Assembly (NCBI RefSeq): GCF_051020765.1
Contig: NW_027469322.1
Span: 1-64,000, forward strand
Source of the DNA: Lasioglossum baleicum
Taxonomy: Eukaryota; Arthropoda; Insecta; Hymenoptera; Halictidae
Reading direction: 5' to 3'
DNA: 64,000 nt
Of this stretch, positions 1 through 14,074 are shown piece after piece. The position numbers were made by a program, and so were the translations under genes. The notes beneath the pieces are model-generated. The model was not told where the DNA came from. It did no database searches and saw nothing but the letters and a program-made list of their open reading frames with translations. The number at the start of each line of letters is the position of its first letter. Position 1 is the stretch's first letter.

Positions 1-49
1 GCGTTATGCGTTATGCGTTATGCGTTATGCGTTATGCGTTATGCGTTAT

Positions 50-91
50 GAGTTTTGCTTTACGCGTTAAGCGTTATGCGCTATGGGTTAT
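50..91 (+). repeat. Module A, first copy, plain upstream unit
   Basis: This copy has the usual six units but follows a plain GCGTTAT rather than the GGGTTAT that precedes nearly all other copies. It may be the ancestral form of the left junction, or that one unit may have been converted back. Confidence 0.8.
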
Positions 92-2805
92 GCGTTATGC
101 GTTATGCGTTATGCGTTATGCGTTATGCGTTATGCGTTATGCGTTATGCGTTATCGTTATGCGTTATGCGTTATGCGTTATGCGTTATGCGTTATGCGTT
201 ATGCGTTATGCGTTATGCGTTATGCGTTATGCGTTATGCGTTATGCGTTATGCGTTATGCGTTATGCGTTATGCGTTATGCGTTATGCGTTATGCGTTAT
301 GCGTTATGCGTTATGCGTTATGCGTTATGCGTTATGCGTTATGCGTTATGCGTTATGCGTTATGCTTTATGCGTTATGCGTTATGGTTATGCGTTATGCG
401 TTATGCGTTATGCGTTATGCGTTATGCGTTATGCGTTATGCGTTATGCGTTATGCGTTATGCGTTATGCGTTATGCGTTATGCGTTATGCGTTATGCGTT
501 ATGCGTTATGCGTTATGCGTTATGCGTTATGCGTTATGCGTTATGCGTTATGCGTTATGCGTTATGCGTTATGCGTTATGCGTTATCGGCTTTGCGTTAT
601 GCGTTATGCGTTATGCGTTATGCGTTATGCGTTATGCGTTATGCGTTATGCGTTATGCGTTATGCGTTATGCGTTATGCGTTATGCGTTATGCGTTATGC
701 GTTATGCGTTATGCGTTATGCGTTATGCGTTATGCGTTATCGGCTTTGCGTTATGCGTTATGCGTTATGCGTTATGCGTCATGCGTCATGCGTCATGCGT
801 TATGCGTTATGCGTTATGCGTTATGCGTTATGCGTTATGCGTTATGCGTTATGCGTTATGCGTTATGCGTTATGCGTTATGCGTTATGCGTTATGCGTTA
901 TGCGTTATGCGTTATGCGTTATGCGTTATGCGTTATGCGTTAAGCGTTATGCGTTATGCGTTATGCGTTATGCGTTATGCGTTATGCGTTATGCGTTATG
1001 CGTTATGCGTTATGCGTTATGCGTTATGCGTTATGCGTTATGCGTTATGCGTTATGCGTTATGCGTTATGCGTTATGCGTTATGCGTTATGCGTTATGCG
1101 TTATGCGTTATGCGTTATGCGTTATGCGTTATGCGTTATGCGTTATGCGTTATGCGTTATGCGTTATGCGTTATGCGTTATGCGTTATGCGTTATGCGTT
1201 ATGCGTTATGCGTTATGCGTTATGCGTTATGCGTTATGCGTTATGCGTTATGCGTTATGCGTTATGCGTTATGCGTTATGCGTTATGCGTTATGCGTTAT
1301 GCGTTATGCGTTATGCGTTATGCGTTATGCGTTATGCGTTATGCGTTATGCGTTATGCGTTATGCGTTATGCGTTATGCGTTATGCGTTATGCGTTATGC
1401 GTTATGCGTTATGCGTTATGCGTTATGCGTTATGCGTTATGCGTTATGCGTTATGCGTTATGCGTTATGCGTTATGCGTTATGCGTTATGCGTTATGCGT
1501 TATGCGTTATCGGCTTTGCGTTATGCGTCATGCGTTATGCGTTATGCGTTATGCGTTATGCGTTATGCGTTATGCGTTATGCGTTATGCGTTATGCGTTA
1601 TGCGTTATGCGTTATGCGTTATGCGTTATGCGTTATGGGTTATGAGTTTTGCTTTACGCGTTAAGCGTTATGCGCTATGGGTTATGCGTTATGCGTTATG
1701 CGTTATGCGTTATGCGTTATGCGTTATGCGTTATGCGTTATGCGTTATGCGTTATGCGTTATGCGTTATGCGTTATGCGTTATGCGTTATGCGTTATGCG
1801 TTATGCGTTATGCGTTATGCGTTATGCGTTATGCGTTATGCGTTATGCGTTATGCGTTATGCGTTATGCGTTATGCGTTATGCGTTATGCGTTATGCGTT
1901 ATGCGTTATGCGTTATGCGTTATGCGTTATGCGTTATGCGTTATGGGTTATGAGTTTTGCTTTACGCGTTAAGCGTTATGCGCTATGGGTTATGCGTTAT
2001 GCGTTATGCGTTATGCGTTATGCGTTATGCGTTATGCGTTATGCGTTATGCGTTATGCGTTATGCGTCATGCGTTATGCGTTATGCGTTATGCGTTATGC
2101 GTTATGCGTTATGCGTTATGCGTTATGCGTTATGCGTTATGCGTTATGCGTTATGCGTTATGCGTTATGCGTTATGCGTTATGCGTTATGCGTTATGCGT
2201 TATGCGTTATGGGTTATGAGTTTTGCTTTACGCGTTAAGCGTTATGCGCTATGGGTTATGCGTTATGCGTTATGCGTTATGCGTTATGCGTTATGCGTTA
2301 TGCGTTATGCGTTATGCGTTATGCGTTATGCGTTATGCGTTATGCGTTATGCGTTATGCGTTATGCGTTATGCGTTATGCGTTATGCGTTATGCGTTATG
2401 CGTTATGCGTTATGCGTTATGCGTTATGCGTTATGCGTTATGCGTTATGCGTTATGCGTTATGCGTTATGCGTTATGCGTTATGCGTTATGCGTTATGCG
2501 TTATGCGTTATGCGTTATGCGTTATGCGTTATGCGTTATGCGTTATGCGTTATGCGTTATGCGTTATGCGTTATGCGTTATGCGTTATGCGTTATGCGTT
2601 ATGCGTTATGCGTTATGCGTTATGCGTTATGCGTTATGCGTTATGCGTTATGCGTTATGCGTTATGCGTTATCGGCTTTGCGTTATGCGTCATGCGTTAT
2701 GCGTTATGCGTTATGCGTTATGCGTTATGCGTTATGCGTTATGCGTTATGCGTTATGCGTTATGCGTTATGCGTTATGCGTTATGCGTTATGCGTTATGG
2801 GTTAT

Positions 2806-5800
2806 GAGTTTTGCTTTACGCGTTAAGCGTTATGCGCTATGGGTTATGCGTTATGCGTTATGCGTTATGCGTTATGCGTTATGCGTTATGCGTTATGCGT
2901 TATGCGTTATGCGTTATGCGTTATGCGTTATGCGTTATGCGTTATGCGTTATGCGTTATGCGTTATGCGTTATGCGTTATGCGTTATGCGTTATGCGTTA
3001 TGCGTTATGCGTTATGCGTTATGCGTTATGCGTTATGCGTTATGCGTTATGCGTTATGCGTCATGCGTCATGCGTCATGCGTTATGCGTTATGCGTTATG
3101 CGTTATGCGTTATGCGTTATGCGTTATGCGTTATGCGTTATGCGTTATGCGTTATGCGTTATGCGTTATGCGTTATGCGTTATGCGTTATGCGTTATGCG
3201 TTATGCGTTATGCGTTATGCGTTATGCGTTATGCGTTATGCGTCATGCGTCATGCGTCATGCGTTATGCGTTATGCGTTACGCGTTACGCGTTACGCGTT
3301 ACGCGTTACGCGTTAGCGTTATGCGTTATGCGTTATGCGTTATGCGTTATGCGTTATGCGTTATGCGTTATGCGTTATGCGTTATGCGTTATGCGTTATG
3401 CGTTATGCGTTATGCGTTATGCGTTATGCGTTATGCGTTATGCGTTATGCGTTATGCGTTATGCGTTATGCGTTATGCGTTATGCGTTATGCGTTATGCG
3501 TTATGCGTTATGCGTTATGCGTTATGCGTTATGCGTTATGCGTTATGCGTTATGCGTTATGCGTTATGCGTTATGCGTTATGCGTTATGCGTTATGCGTT
3601 ATGCGTTATGCGTTATGCGTTATGCGTTATGCGTTATGCGTTATGCGTTATGCGTTATGCGTTATGCGTTATGCGTTATGCGTTATGCGTTATGCGTTAT
3701 GCGTTATGCGTTATGCGTTATGCGTTATGCGTTATGCGTTATGCGTTATGCGTTATGCGTTATGCGTTATGCGTTATGCGTTATGCGTTATGCGTTATGC
3801 GTTATGCGTTATGCGTTATGCGTTATGCGTTATGCGTTATGCGTTATGCGTTATGCGTTATGCGTTATGCGTTATGCGTTATGCGTTATGCGTTATGCGT
3901 TATGCGTTATGCGTTAAACGTTATGCGTTATGCGTTATGGGTTATGAGTTTTGCTTTACGCGTTAAGCGTTATGCGCTATGGGTTATGCGTTATGCGTTA
4001 TGCGTTATGCGTTATGCGTTATGCGTTATGCGTTATGCGTTATGCGTTATGCGTTATGCGTTATGCGTTATGCGTTATGCGTTATGCGTTATGCGTTATG
4101 CGTTATGCGTTATGCGTTATGCGTTATGCGTTATGCGTTATGCGTTATGCGTTATGCGTTATGCGTTATGCGTTATGCGTTATGCGTTATGCGTTATGCG
4201 TTATGCGTTATGCGTTATGCGTTATGCGTTATGCGTTATGCGTTATGCGTTATGCGTTATGCGTTATGCGTTATGCGTTATGCGTTATGCGTTATGCGTT
4301 ATGCGTTATGCGTTATGCGTTATGCGTTATGCGTTATGCGTTATGCTTTATGCGTTATGCGTTATGGGTTATGCGTTATGCGTTATGCGTTATGCGTTAT
4401 GCGTTATGCGTTATGCGTTATGCGTTATGCGTTATGCGTTATGCGTTATGCGTTATGCGTTATGCGTTATGCGTTATGCGTTATGCGTTATCGGCTTTGC
4501 GTTATGCGTTATGCGTTATGCGTTATGCGTTATGCGTTATGCGTTATGCGTTATGCGTTATGCGTTATGCGTTATGCGTTATGCGTTATGCGTTATCGGC
4601 TTTGCGTTATGCGTTATGCGTTATGCGTTATGCGTTATGCGTTATGCGTTATGCGTTATGCGTTATGCGTTATGCGTTATGCGTTATGCGTTATGCGTTA
4701 TGCGTTATGCGTTATGCGTTATGCGTTATGCGTTATGCGTTATGCGTTATGCGTTATGCGTTATGCGTTATGCGTTATGCGTTATGCGTTATGCGTTATG
4801 CGTTATGCGTTATGCGTTATGCGTTATGCGTTATGCGTTATGCGTTATGCGTTATGCGTTATGCGTTATGCGTTATGCGTTATGCGTTATGCGTTATGCG
4901 TTATGCGTTATGCGTTATGCGTTATGCGTTATGCGTTATTCGTTATGCGTTATGCGTTATGCGTTATGCGTTATGCGTTATGCGTTATGCGTTATGCGTT
5001 ATGCGTTATGCGTTATGCGTTATGCGTTATGCGTTATGCGTTATGCGTTATGCGTTATGGGTTATGCGTTATGCGTTATGCGTTATGCGTTATGCGTTAT
5101 GCGTTATGCGTTATGCGTTATGCGTTATGCGTTATGCGTCATGCGTCATGCGTCATGCGTTATGCGTTATGCGTTATGCGTTATGCGTTATGCGTTATGC
5201 GTTATGCGTTATGCGTTATGCGTTATGCGTTATGCGTTATGCGTTATGCGTTATGCGTTATGCGTTATGCGTTATGCGTTATGCGTTATGCGTTAAGCGT
5301 TATGCGTTATGCGTTATGCGTTATGCGTTATGCGTTATGCGTTATGCGTTATGCGTTATGCGTTATGCGTTATGCGTTATGCGTTACGCGTTACGCGTTA
5401 TGCGTTATGCGTTATGCGTTATGCGTTATGCGTTATGCGTTATGCGTTATGCGTTATGCGTTATGCGTTATGCGTTATGCGTTATGCGTTATGCGTTATG
5501 CGTCATGCGTCATGCGTTATGCGTTATGCGTTATGCGTTATGCGTTATGCGTTAAGCGTTATGCGTTATGCGTTATGCGTTATGCGTTATGCGTTATGCG
5601 TTATGCGTTATGCGTTATGCGTTATGCGTTATGCGTTATGCGTTATGCGTTATGCGTTATGCGTTATGCGTTATGCGTTATGCGTTATGCGTTATGCGTT
5701 ATGCGTTATGCGTTAAGCGTTATGCGTTATGCGTTATGCGTTATGCGTTATGCGTTATGCGTTATGCGTTATGCGTTATGCGTTATGCGTTATGCGTTAC

Positions 5801-8523
5801 GCGTTACGCGTTACGCCTTACGCGTTACGCGTTATGCGTTATGCGTTATGCGTTATGCGTTATGCGTTATGCGTTATGCGTTATGCGTTATGCGTTATGC
5901 GTTATGCGTTATGCGTTATGCGTTATGCGTTATGCGTTATGCGTTATGCGTTATGCGTTATGCGTTATGCGTTATGCGTTATGCGTTATGCGTTATGCGT
6001 TATGCGTTATGCGTTATGCGTTATGCGTTATGCGTTATGCGTTATGCGTTATGCGTTATGCGTTATGCGTTATGCGTTATGCGTTATGCGTTATGCGTTA
6101 TGCGTTATGCGTTATGCGTTATGCGTTATGCGTTATGCGTTATGCGTTATGCGTTATGCGTTATCGGCTTTGCGTTATGCGTCATGCGTTATGCGTTATG
6201 CGTTATGCGTTATGCGTTATGCGTTATGCGTTATGCGTTATGCGTTATGCGTTATGCGTTATGCGTTATGCGTTATGCGTTATGCGTTATGCGTTATGCG
6301 TTATGCGTTATGCGTTATGGGTTATGAGTTTTGCTTTACGCGTTAAGCGTTATGCGCTATGGGTTATGCGTTATGCGTTATGCGTTATGCGTTATGCGTT
6401 ATGCGTTATGCGTTATGCGTTATGCGTTATGCGTTATGCGTTATGCGTTATGCGTTATGCGTTATGCGTTATGCGTTATGCGTTATGCGTTATGCGTTAT
6501 GCGTTATGCGTTATGCGTTATGCGTTATGCGTTATGCGTTATGCGTTATGCGTTATGCGTTATGCGTTATGCGTTATGCGTTATGCGTTATGCGTTATGC
6601 GTTATGCGTTATGCGTTATGCGTTATGCGTTATGCGTTATGCGTTATGCGTTATGGGTTATGAGTTTTGCTTTACGCGTTAAGCGTTATGCGCTATGGGT
6701 TATGCGTTATGCGTTATGCGTTATGCGTTATGCGTTATGCGTTATGCGTTATGCGTTATGCGTTATGCGTTATGCGTTATGCGTTATGCGTTATGCGTTA
6801 TGCGTTATGCGTTATGCGTTATGCGTTATGCGTTATGCGTTATGCGTTATGCGTTATGCGTTATGCGTTATGCGTTATGCGTTATGCGTTATGCGTTATG
6901 CGTTATGCGTTATGCGTCATGCGTCATGCGTCATGCGTTATGCGTTATGCGTTACGCGTTACGCGTTACGCGTTACGCGTTAGGCGTTATGCGTTATGCG
7001 TTATGCGTTATGCGTTATGCGTTATGCGTTATGCGTTATGCGTTATGCGTTATGCGTTATGCGTTATGCGTTATGCGTTATGCGTTATGCGTTATGCGTT
7101 ATGCGTTATGCGTTATGCGTTATGCGTTATGCGTTATGCGTTATGCGTTATGCGTTATGCGTTATGCGTTATGCGTTATGCGTTATGCGTTATGCGTTAT
7201 TCGTTATGCGTTATGCGTTATGCGTTATGCGTTATGCGTTATGCGTTATGCGTTATGCGTTATGCGTTATGCGTTATGCGTTATGCGTTATGCGTTATGC
7301 GTTATGCGTTATGCGTTATGCGTTATGCGTTATGCGTTATGCGTTATGCGTTATGCGTTATGCGTTATGCGTTATGCGTTATGCGTTATGCGTTATGCGT
7401 TATGCGTTATGCGTTATGCGTTATGCGTTATGCGTTATGCGTTATGCGTTATGCGTTATGCGTTATGCGTTATGCGTTATGCGTTATGCGTCATGCGTCA
7501 TGCGTCATGCGTCATGCGTCATGCGTTATGCGTTATGCGTTATGCGTTATGCGTTATGCGTTATGCGTTATGCGTTATGCGTTATGCGTTATGCGTTATG
7601 CGTTATGCGTTATGCGTTATGCGTTATGCGTTATGCGTTATGCGTTATGCGTTATGCGTTATGCGTTATGCGTTATGCGTTATGCGTTATGCGTTATGCG
7701 TTATGCGTCATGCGTCATGCGTCATGCGTTATGCGTTATGCGTTACGCGTTACGCGTTACGCGTTACGCGTTAGGCGTTATGCGTTATGCGTTATGCGTT
7801 ATGCGTTATGCGTTATGCGTTATGCGTTATGCGTTATGCGTTATGCGTTATGCGTTATGCGTTATGCGTTATGCGTTATGCGTTATGCGTTATGCGTTAT
7901 GCGTTATGCGTTATGCGTTATGCGTTATGCGTTATGCGTTATGCGTTATGCGTTATGCGTTATGCGTTATGCGTTATGCGTTATGCGTTATGCGTTATGC
8001 GTTATGCGTTATGCGTTATGCGTTATGCGTTATGCGTTATGCGTTATGCGTTATGCGTTATGCGTTATGCGTTATGCGTTATGCGTTATGCGTTATGCGT
8101 TATGCGTTATGCGTTATGCGTTATGCGTTATGCGTTATGCGTTATGCGTTATGCGTTATGCGTTATGCGTTATGCGTTATGCGTTATGCGTTATGCGTTA
8201 TGCGTTATGCGTTATGCGTTATGCGTTATGCGTTATGCGTTATGCGTTATGCGTTATGCGTTATGCGTTATGCGTTATGCGTTATGCGTTATGCGTTATG
8301 CGTTATGCGTTATGCGTTATGCGTTATGCGTTATGCGTTATGCGTTATGCGTTATGCGTTATGCGTTATGCGTTATGCGTTATGCGTTATGCGTTATGCG
8401 TTATGCGTTATGCGTTATGCGTTATGCGTTATGCGTTATGCGTTATGCGTTAAACGTTATGCGTTATGCGTTATGGGTTATGAGTTTTGCTTTACGCGTT
8501 AAGCGTTATGCGCTATGGGTTAT
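2806..8523 (+). repeat. Homologous blocks 2806-3987 and 6662-8523
   Basis: Both blocks open with module A, reach a three-unit GCGTCAT tract exactly 252 bases later (3058 and 6914), contain GCGTCAT plus GCGTTAC tracts (3240 and 7705), and close with GCGTTAA followed by ACGTTAT exactly 35 bases before the next module A (3911/3946 and 8447/8482). The first spans 1,140 bases between modules and the second 1,820. The second holds an extra internal repeat: its 6914-6983 segment recurs at 7705, 791 bases on. Confidence 0.82.
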
Positions 8524-8845
8524 GCGTTATGCGTTATGCGTTATGCGTTATGCGTTATGCGTTATGCGTTATGCGTTATGCGTTATGCGTTATGCGTTAT
8601 GCGTTATGCGTTATGCGTTATGCGTTATGCGTTATGCGTTATGCGTTATGCGTTATGCGTTATGCGTTATGCGTTATGCGTTATGCGTTATGCGTTATGC
8701 GTTATGCGTTATGCGTTATGCGTTATGCGTTATTCGTTATGCGTTATGCGTTATGCGTTATGCGTTATGCGTTATGCGTTATGCGTTATGCGTTATGCGT
8801 TATGCGTTATGCGTTATGCGTTATGCGTTATGCGTTATGCGTTAT

Positions 8846-8866
8846 CGGCTTTGCGTTATCGGCTTT
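8846..8866 (+). repeat. Doubled CGGCTTT pair
   Basis: Two CGGCTTT units are separated by a single plain unit (8846-8852 and 8860-8866). This is the only place where two occur so close together, and it suggests a local two-unit duplication by slippage. Confidence 0.85.
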
Positions 8867-10133
8867 GCGTTATGCGTTATGCGTTATGCGTTATGCGTTA
8901 TGCGTTATGCGTTATGCGTTATGCGTTATGCGTTATGCGTTATGCGTTATGCGTTATGCGTTATGCGTTATGCGTTATGCGTTATGCGTTATGCGTTATG
9001 CGTTATGCGTTATGCGTTATGCGTTATGCGTTATGCGTTATGCGTTATGCGTTATGCGTTATGCGTTATGCGTTATGCGTTATGCGTTATGCGTTATGCG
9101 TTATGCGTTATGCGTTATGCGTTATGCGTTATGCGTTATGCGTTATGCGTTATTCGTTATGCGTTATGCGTTATGCGTTATGCGTTATGCGTTATGCGTT
9201 ATGCGTTATGCGTTATGCGTTATGCGTTATGCGTTATGCGTTATGCGTTATGCGTTATGCGTTATGCGTTATGCGTTATGCGTTATGCGTTATGCGTTAT
9301 GCGTTATGCGTTATGCGTTATGCGTTATGCGTTATGCGTTATGCGTTATGCGTTATGCGTTATGCGTTATGCGTTATGCGTTATGCGTTATGCGTTATGC
9401 GTTATGCGTTATGCGTTATGCGTCATGCGTCATGCGTCATGCGTCATGCGTCATGCGTCATGCGTTATGCGTTATGCGTTATGCGTTATGCGTTATGCGT
9501 TATGCGTTATGCGTTATGCGTTATGCGTTATGCGTTATGCGTTATGCGTTATGCGTTATGCGTTATGCGTTATGCGTTATGCGTTATGCGTTATGCGTTA
9601 TGCGTTATGCGTTATGCGTTATGCGTTATGCGTTATGCGTTATGCGTTATGCGTTATGCGTTATGCGTTATGCGTTATGCGTTATGCGTTATGCGTTATG
9701 CGTTATGCGTTATGCGTTATGCGTTATGCGTTATGCGTTATGCGTTATGCGTTATGCGTTATGCGTTATGCGTTATGCGTTATGCGTTATGCGTTATGCG
9801 TTATGCGTTATGCGTTATGCGTTATGCGTTATGCGTTATGCGTTATGCGTTATGCGTTATGCGTTATGCGTTATGCGTTATGCGTTATGCGTTATGCGTT
9901 ATGCGTTATGCGTTATGCGTTATGCGTTATGCGTTATGCGTTATGCGTTATGCGTTATGCGTTATGCGTTATGCGTTATGCGTTATGCGTTATGCGTTAT
10001 GCGTTATGCGTTATGCGTTATGCGTTATGCGTTATGCGTTATCCGTTATGCGTTATGCGTTATGCGTTATGCGTCATGCGTCATGCGTCATGCGTCATGC
10101 GTTATGCGTTATGCGTTATGCGTTATGCGTTAT

Positions 10134-10147
10134 GCGTGATGCGTCAT
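10134..10147 (+). repeat. GCGTGAT + GCGTCAT pair
   Basis: GCGTGAT (10134-10140) is seen only here and is followed by one GCGTCAT. It lies just right of the four-unit GCGTCAT tract at 10071, which itself follows a lone CCGTTAT (10043). It is a private mutation that has not been amplified. Confidence 0.8.
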
Positions 10148-10287
10148 GCGTTATGCGTTATGCGTTATGCGTTATGCGTTATGCGTTATGCGTTATGCGT
10201 TATGCGTTATGCGTTATGCGTTATGCGTTATGCGTTATGCGTTATGCGTTATGCGTTATGCGTTATGCGTTATGCGTTATGCGTTAA

Positions 10288-11127
10288 GCGTTATGCGTTA
10301 TGCGTTATGCGTTATGCGTTATGCGTTATGCGTTATGCGTTATGCGTTATGCGTTATGCGTTATGCGTTATGCGTTATGCGTTATGCGTTATGCGTTATG
10401 CGTTATGCGTTATGCGTTATGCGTTATGCGTTATGCGTTATGCGTTATGCGTTATGCGTTATGCGTTATGCGTTATGCGTTATGCGTTATGCGTTATGCG
10501 TTATGCGTTATGCGTTATGCGTTATGCGTTATGCGTTATGCGTTATGCGTTATGCGTTATGCGTTATGCGTTATGCGTTATGCGTTATGCGTTATGCGTT
10601 ATGCGTTATGCGTTATGCGTTATGCGTTATGCGTTATGCGTTATGCGTTATGCGTTATGCGTTATGCGTTATGCGTTATGCGTTATGCGTTATGCGTTAT
10701 GCGTTATGCGTTATGCGTTATGCGTTATGCGTTATGCGTTATGCGTTATGCGTTATGCGTTATGCGTTATGCGTTATGCGTTATGCGTTATGCGTTATGC
10801 GTTATGCGTTATGCGTTATGCGTTATGCGTTATGCGTTATGCGTTATGCGTTATGCGTTATGCGTTATGCGTTATGCGTTATGCGTTATGCGTTATGCGT
10901 TATGCGTTATGCGTTATGCGTTATGCGTTATGCGTTATGCGTTATGCGTTATGCGTTATGCGTTATGCGTTATGCGTTATGCGTTATGCGTTATGCGTTA
11001 TGCGTTATGCGTTATGCGTTATGCGTTATGCGTTATGCGTTATGCGTTATGCGTTATGCGTTATGCGTTATGCGTTATGCGTTATGCGTTATGCGTTATG
11101 CGTTATGCGTTATGCGTTATGCGTTAT
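10288..11127 (+). repeat. Longest perfect run: 120 identical units
   Basis: 840 bases of exact GCGTTAT lie between a GCGTTAA (10281-10287) and the GGGTTAT that precedes module A at 11135. Other long perfect runs are 7775-8446 (96 units), 32076-32740 (95), 9462-10042 (83) and 944-1510 (81). Runs of this length carry no marker, so their copy number in an assembly is only as good as single reads that span them. Confidence 0.85.
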
Positions 11128-11134
11128 GGGTTAT

Positions 11135-14074
11135 GAGTTTTGCTTTACGCGTTAAGCGTTATGGGCTATGGATTATGCGTTATGCGTTATGCGTTATGCG
11201 TTATGCGTTATGCGTTATGCGTTATGCGTTATGCGTTATTCGTTATGCGTTATGCGTTATGCGTTATGCGTTATGCGTTATGCGTTATGCGTTATGCGTT
11301 ATGCGTTATGCGTTATGCGTTATGCGTTATGCGTTATGCGTTATGCGTTATGCGTTATGCGTTATGCGTTATGCGTTATGCGTTATGCGTTATGCGTTAT
11401 GCGTTAAGCGTTATGCGTTATGCGTTATGCGTTATGCGTTATGCGTTATGCGTTATGCGTTATGCGTTATGCGTTATGCGTTATGCGTTATGCGTTACGC
11501 GTTACGCGTTACGCGTTACGCGTTACGCGTTATGCGTTATGCGTTATGCGTTATGCGTTATGCGTTATGCGTTATGCGTTATGCGTTATGCGTTATGCGT
11601 TATGCGTTATGCGTTATGCGTTATGCGTTATGCGTTATGCGTTATGCGTTATGCGTTATGCGTTATGCGTTATGCGTTATGCGTTATGCGTTATGCGTTA
11701 TGCGTTATGCGTTATGCGTTATGCGTTATGCGTTATGCGTTATGCGTTATCGGCTTTGCGTTATGCGTTATGCGTTATGCGTTATGCGTCATGCGTCATG
11801 CGTCATGCGTTATGCGTTATGCGTTATGCGTTATGCGTTATGCGTTATGCGTTATGCGTTATGCGTTATGCGTTATGCGTTATGCGTTATGCGTTATGCG
11901 TTATGCGTTATGCGTTATGCGTTATGCGTTATGCGTTATGCGTTATGCGTTATGCGTTATGCGTTATGCGTTATGCGTTATGCGTTATGCGTTATGCGTT
12001 ATGCGTTATGCGTTATGCGTTATGCGTTATGCGTTATGCGTTATGCGTTATGCGTTATGCGTTATGCGTTATGCGTTATGCGTTATGCGTTATGCGTTAT
12101 GCGTTATGCGTTATGCGTTATGCGTTATGCGTTATGCGTTATGCGTTATGCGTTATGCGTTATGCGTTATGCGTTATGCGTTATGCGTTATGCGTTATGC
12201 GTTATGCGTTATGCGTTATGCGTTATGCGTTATGCGTTATGCGTTATGCGTTATGCGTTATGCGTTATGCGTTATGCGTTATGCGTTATGCGTTATGCGT
12301 TATGCGTTATGCGTTATGGGTTATGAGTTTTGCTTTACGCGTTAAGCGTTATGGGCTATGGATTATGCGTTATGCGTTATGCGTTATGCGTTATGCGTTA
12401 TGCGTTATGCGTTATGCGTTATGCGTTATGCGTTATTCGTTATGCGTTATGCGTTATGCGTTATGCGTTATGCGTTATGCGTTATGCGTTATGCGTTATG
12501 CGTTATGCGTTATGCGTTATGCGTTATGCGTTATGCGTTATGCGTTATGCGTTATGCGTTATGCGTTATGCGTTATGCGTTAAGCGTTATGCGTTATGCG
12601 TTATGCGTTATGCGTTATGCGTTATGCGTTATGCGTTATGCGTTATGCGTTATGCGTTATGCGTTACGCGTTACGCGTTACGCGTTACGCGTTACGCGTT
12701 ATGCGTTATGCGTTATGCGTTACGCGTTATGCGTTATGCGTTATGCGTTATGCGTTATGCGTTATGCGTTATGCGTTATGCGTTATGCGTTATGCGTTAT
12801 GCGTTATGCGTTATGCGTTATGCGTTATGCGTTATGCGTTATGCGTTATGCGTTATGCGTTATGCGTTATGCGTTATGCGTTATGCGTTATGCGTTATGC
12901 GTTATGCGTTATGCGTTATGCGTTATGCGTTATGCGTTATGCGTTATGCGTTATGCGTTATGCGTTATGCGTTATGCGTTATGCGTTATGCGTTATGCGT
13001 TATGCGTTATGCGTTATGCGTTATGCGTTATGCGTTATGCGTTATGCGTTATGCGTTATGCGTTATGCGTTATGCGTTATGCGTTATGCGTTATGCGTTA
13101 TGCGTTATGCGTTATGCGTTATGCGTTATGCGTTATGCGTTATGCGTTATGCGTTATGCGTTATGCGTTATGCGTTATGCGTTATGCGTTATGCGTTATG
13201 CGTTAAGCGTTATGCGTTATGCGTTATGCGTTATGCGTTATGCGTTATGCTTTATGCGTTATGCGTTATGGGCTATGCGTTATGCGTTATGCGTTATGCG
13301 TTATGCGTTATGCGTTATGCGTTATGCGTTATGCGTTATGCGTTATGCGTTATGCGTTATGCGTTATGCGTTATGCGTTATGCGTTATGCGTTATGCGTT
13401 ATGCGTTATGCGTTATGCGTTATGCGCTATGCGTTATGCGTTATGCGTTATGCGTTATCGGCTTTGCGTTATGCGTTATGCGTTATGCGTTATGCGTTAT
13501 GCGTTATGCGTTATGCGTTATGCGTTATGCGTTATGCGTTATGCGTTATGCGTTATGCGTTATGCGTTATGCGTTATGCGTTATGCGTTATGCGTTATGC
13601 GTCATGCGTCATGCGTCATGCGTTATGCGTTATGCGTTATGCGTTATGCGTTATGCGTTATGCGTTATGCGTTATGCGTTATGCGTTATGCGTTATGCGT
13701 TATGCGTTATGCGTTATGCGTTATGCGTTATGCGTTATGCGTTATGCGTTATGCGTTATGCGTTATGCGTTATGCGTTATGCGTTATGCGTTATGCGTTA
13801 TGCGTTATGCGTTATGCGTTATGCGTTATGCGTTATGCGTTATGCGTTACGCGTTATGCGTTATGCGTTATGCGTTATGCGTTATGCGTTATGCGTTATG
13901 CGTTATGCGTTATGCGTTATGCGTTATGCGTTATGCGTTATGCGTTATGCGTTATGCGTTATGCGTTATGCGTTATGCGTTATGCGTTATGCGTTATGCG
14001 TTATGCGTTATGCGTTATGCGTTATGGGTTATGAGTTTTGCTTTACGCGTTAAGCGTTATGGGCTATGGATTAT
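11135..14074 (+). repeat. Module A' subtype (GGGCTAT + GGATTAT), 3 copies
   Basis: Copies at 11135-11176, 12325-12366 and 14033-14074 share two private changes: unit 5 is GGGCTAT instead of GCGCTAT, and unit 6 is GGATTAT instead of GGGTTAT. Each is followed 105-112 bases later by a TCGTTAT unit, then by GCGTTAA (11401, 12577, 14285) and a GCGTTAC tract (11492, 12661, 14369). The shared downstream order shows that blocks of at least 350 bases were copied, not just the module. Confidence 0.88.
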
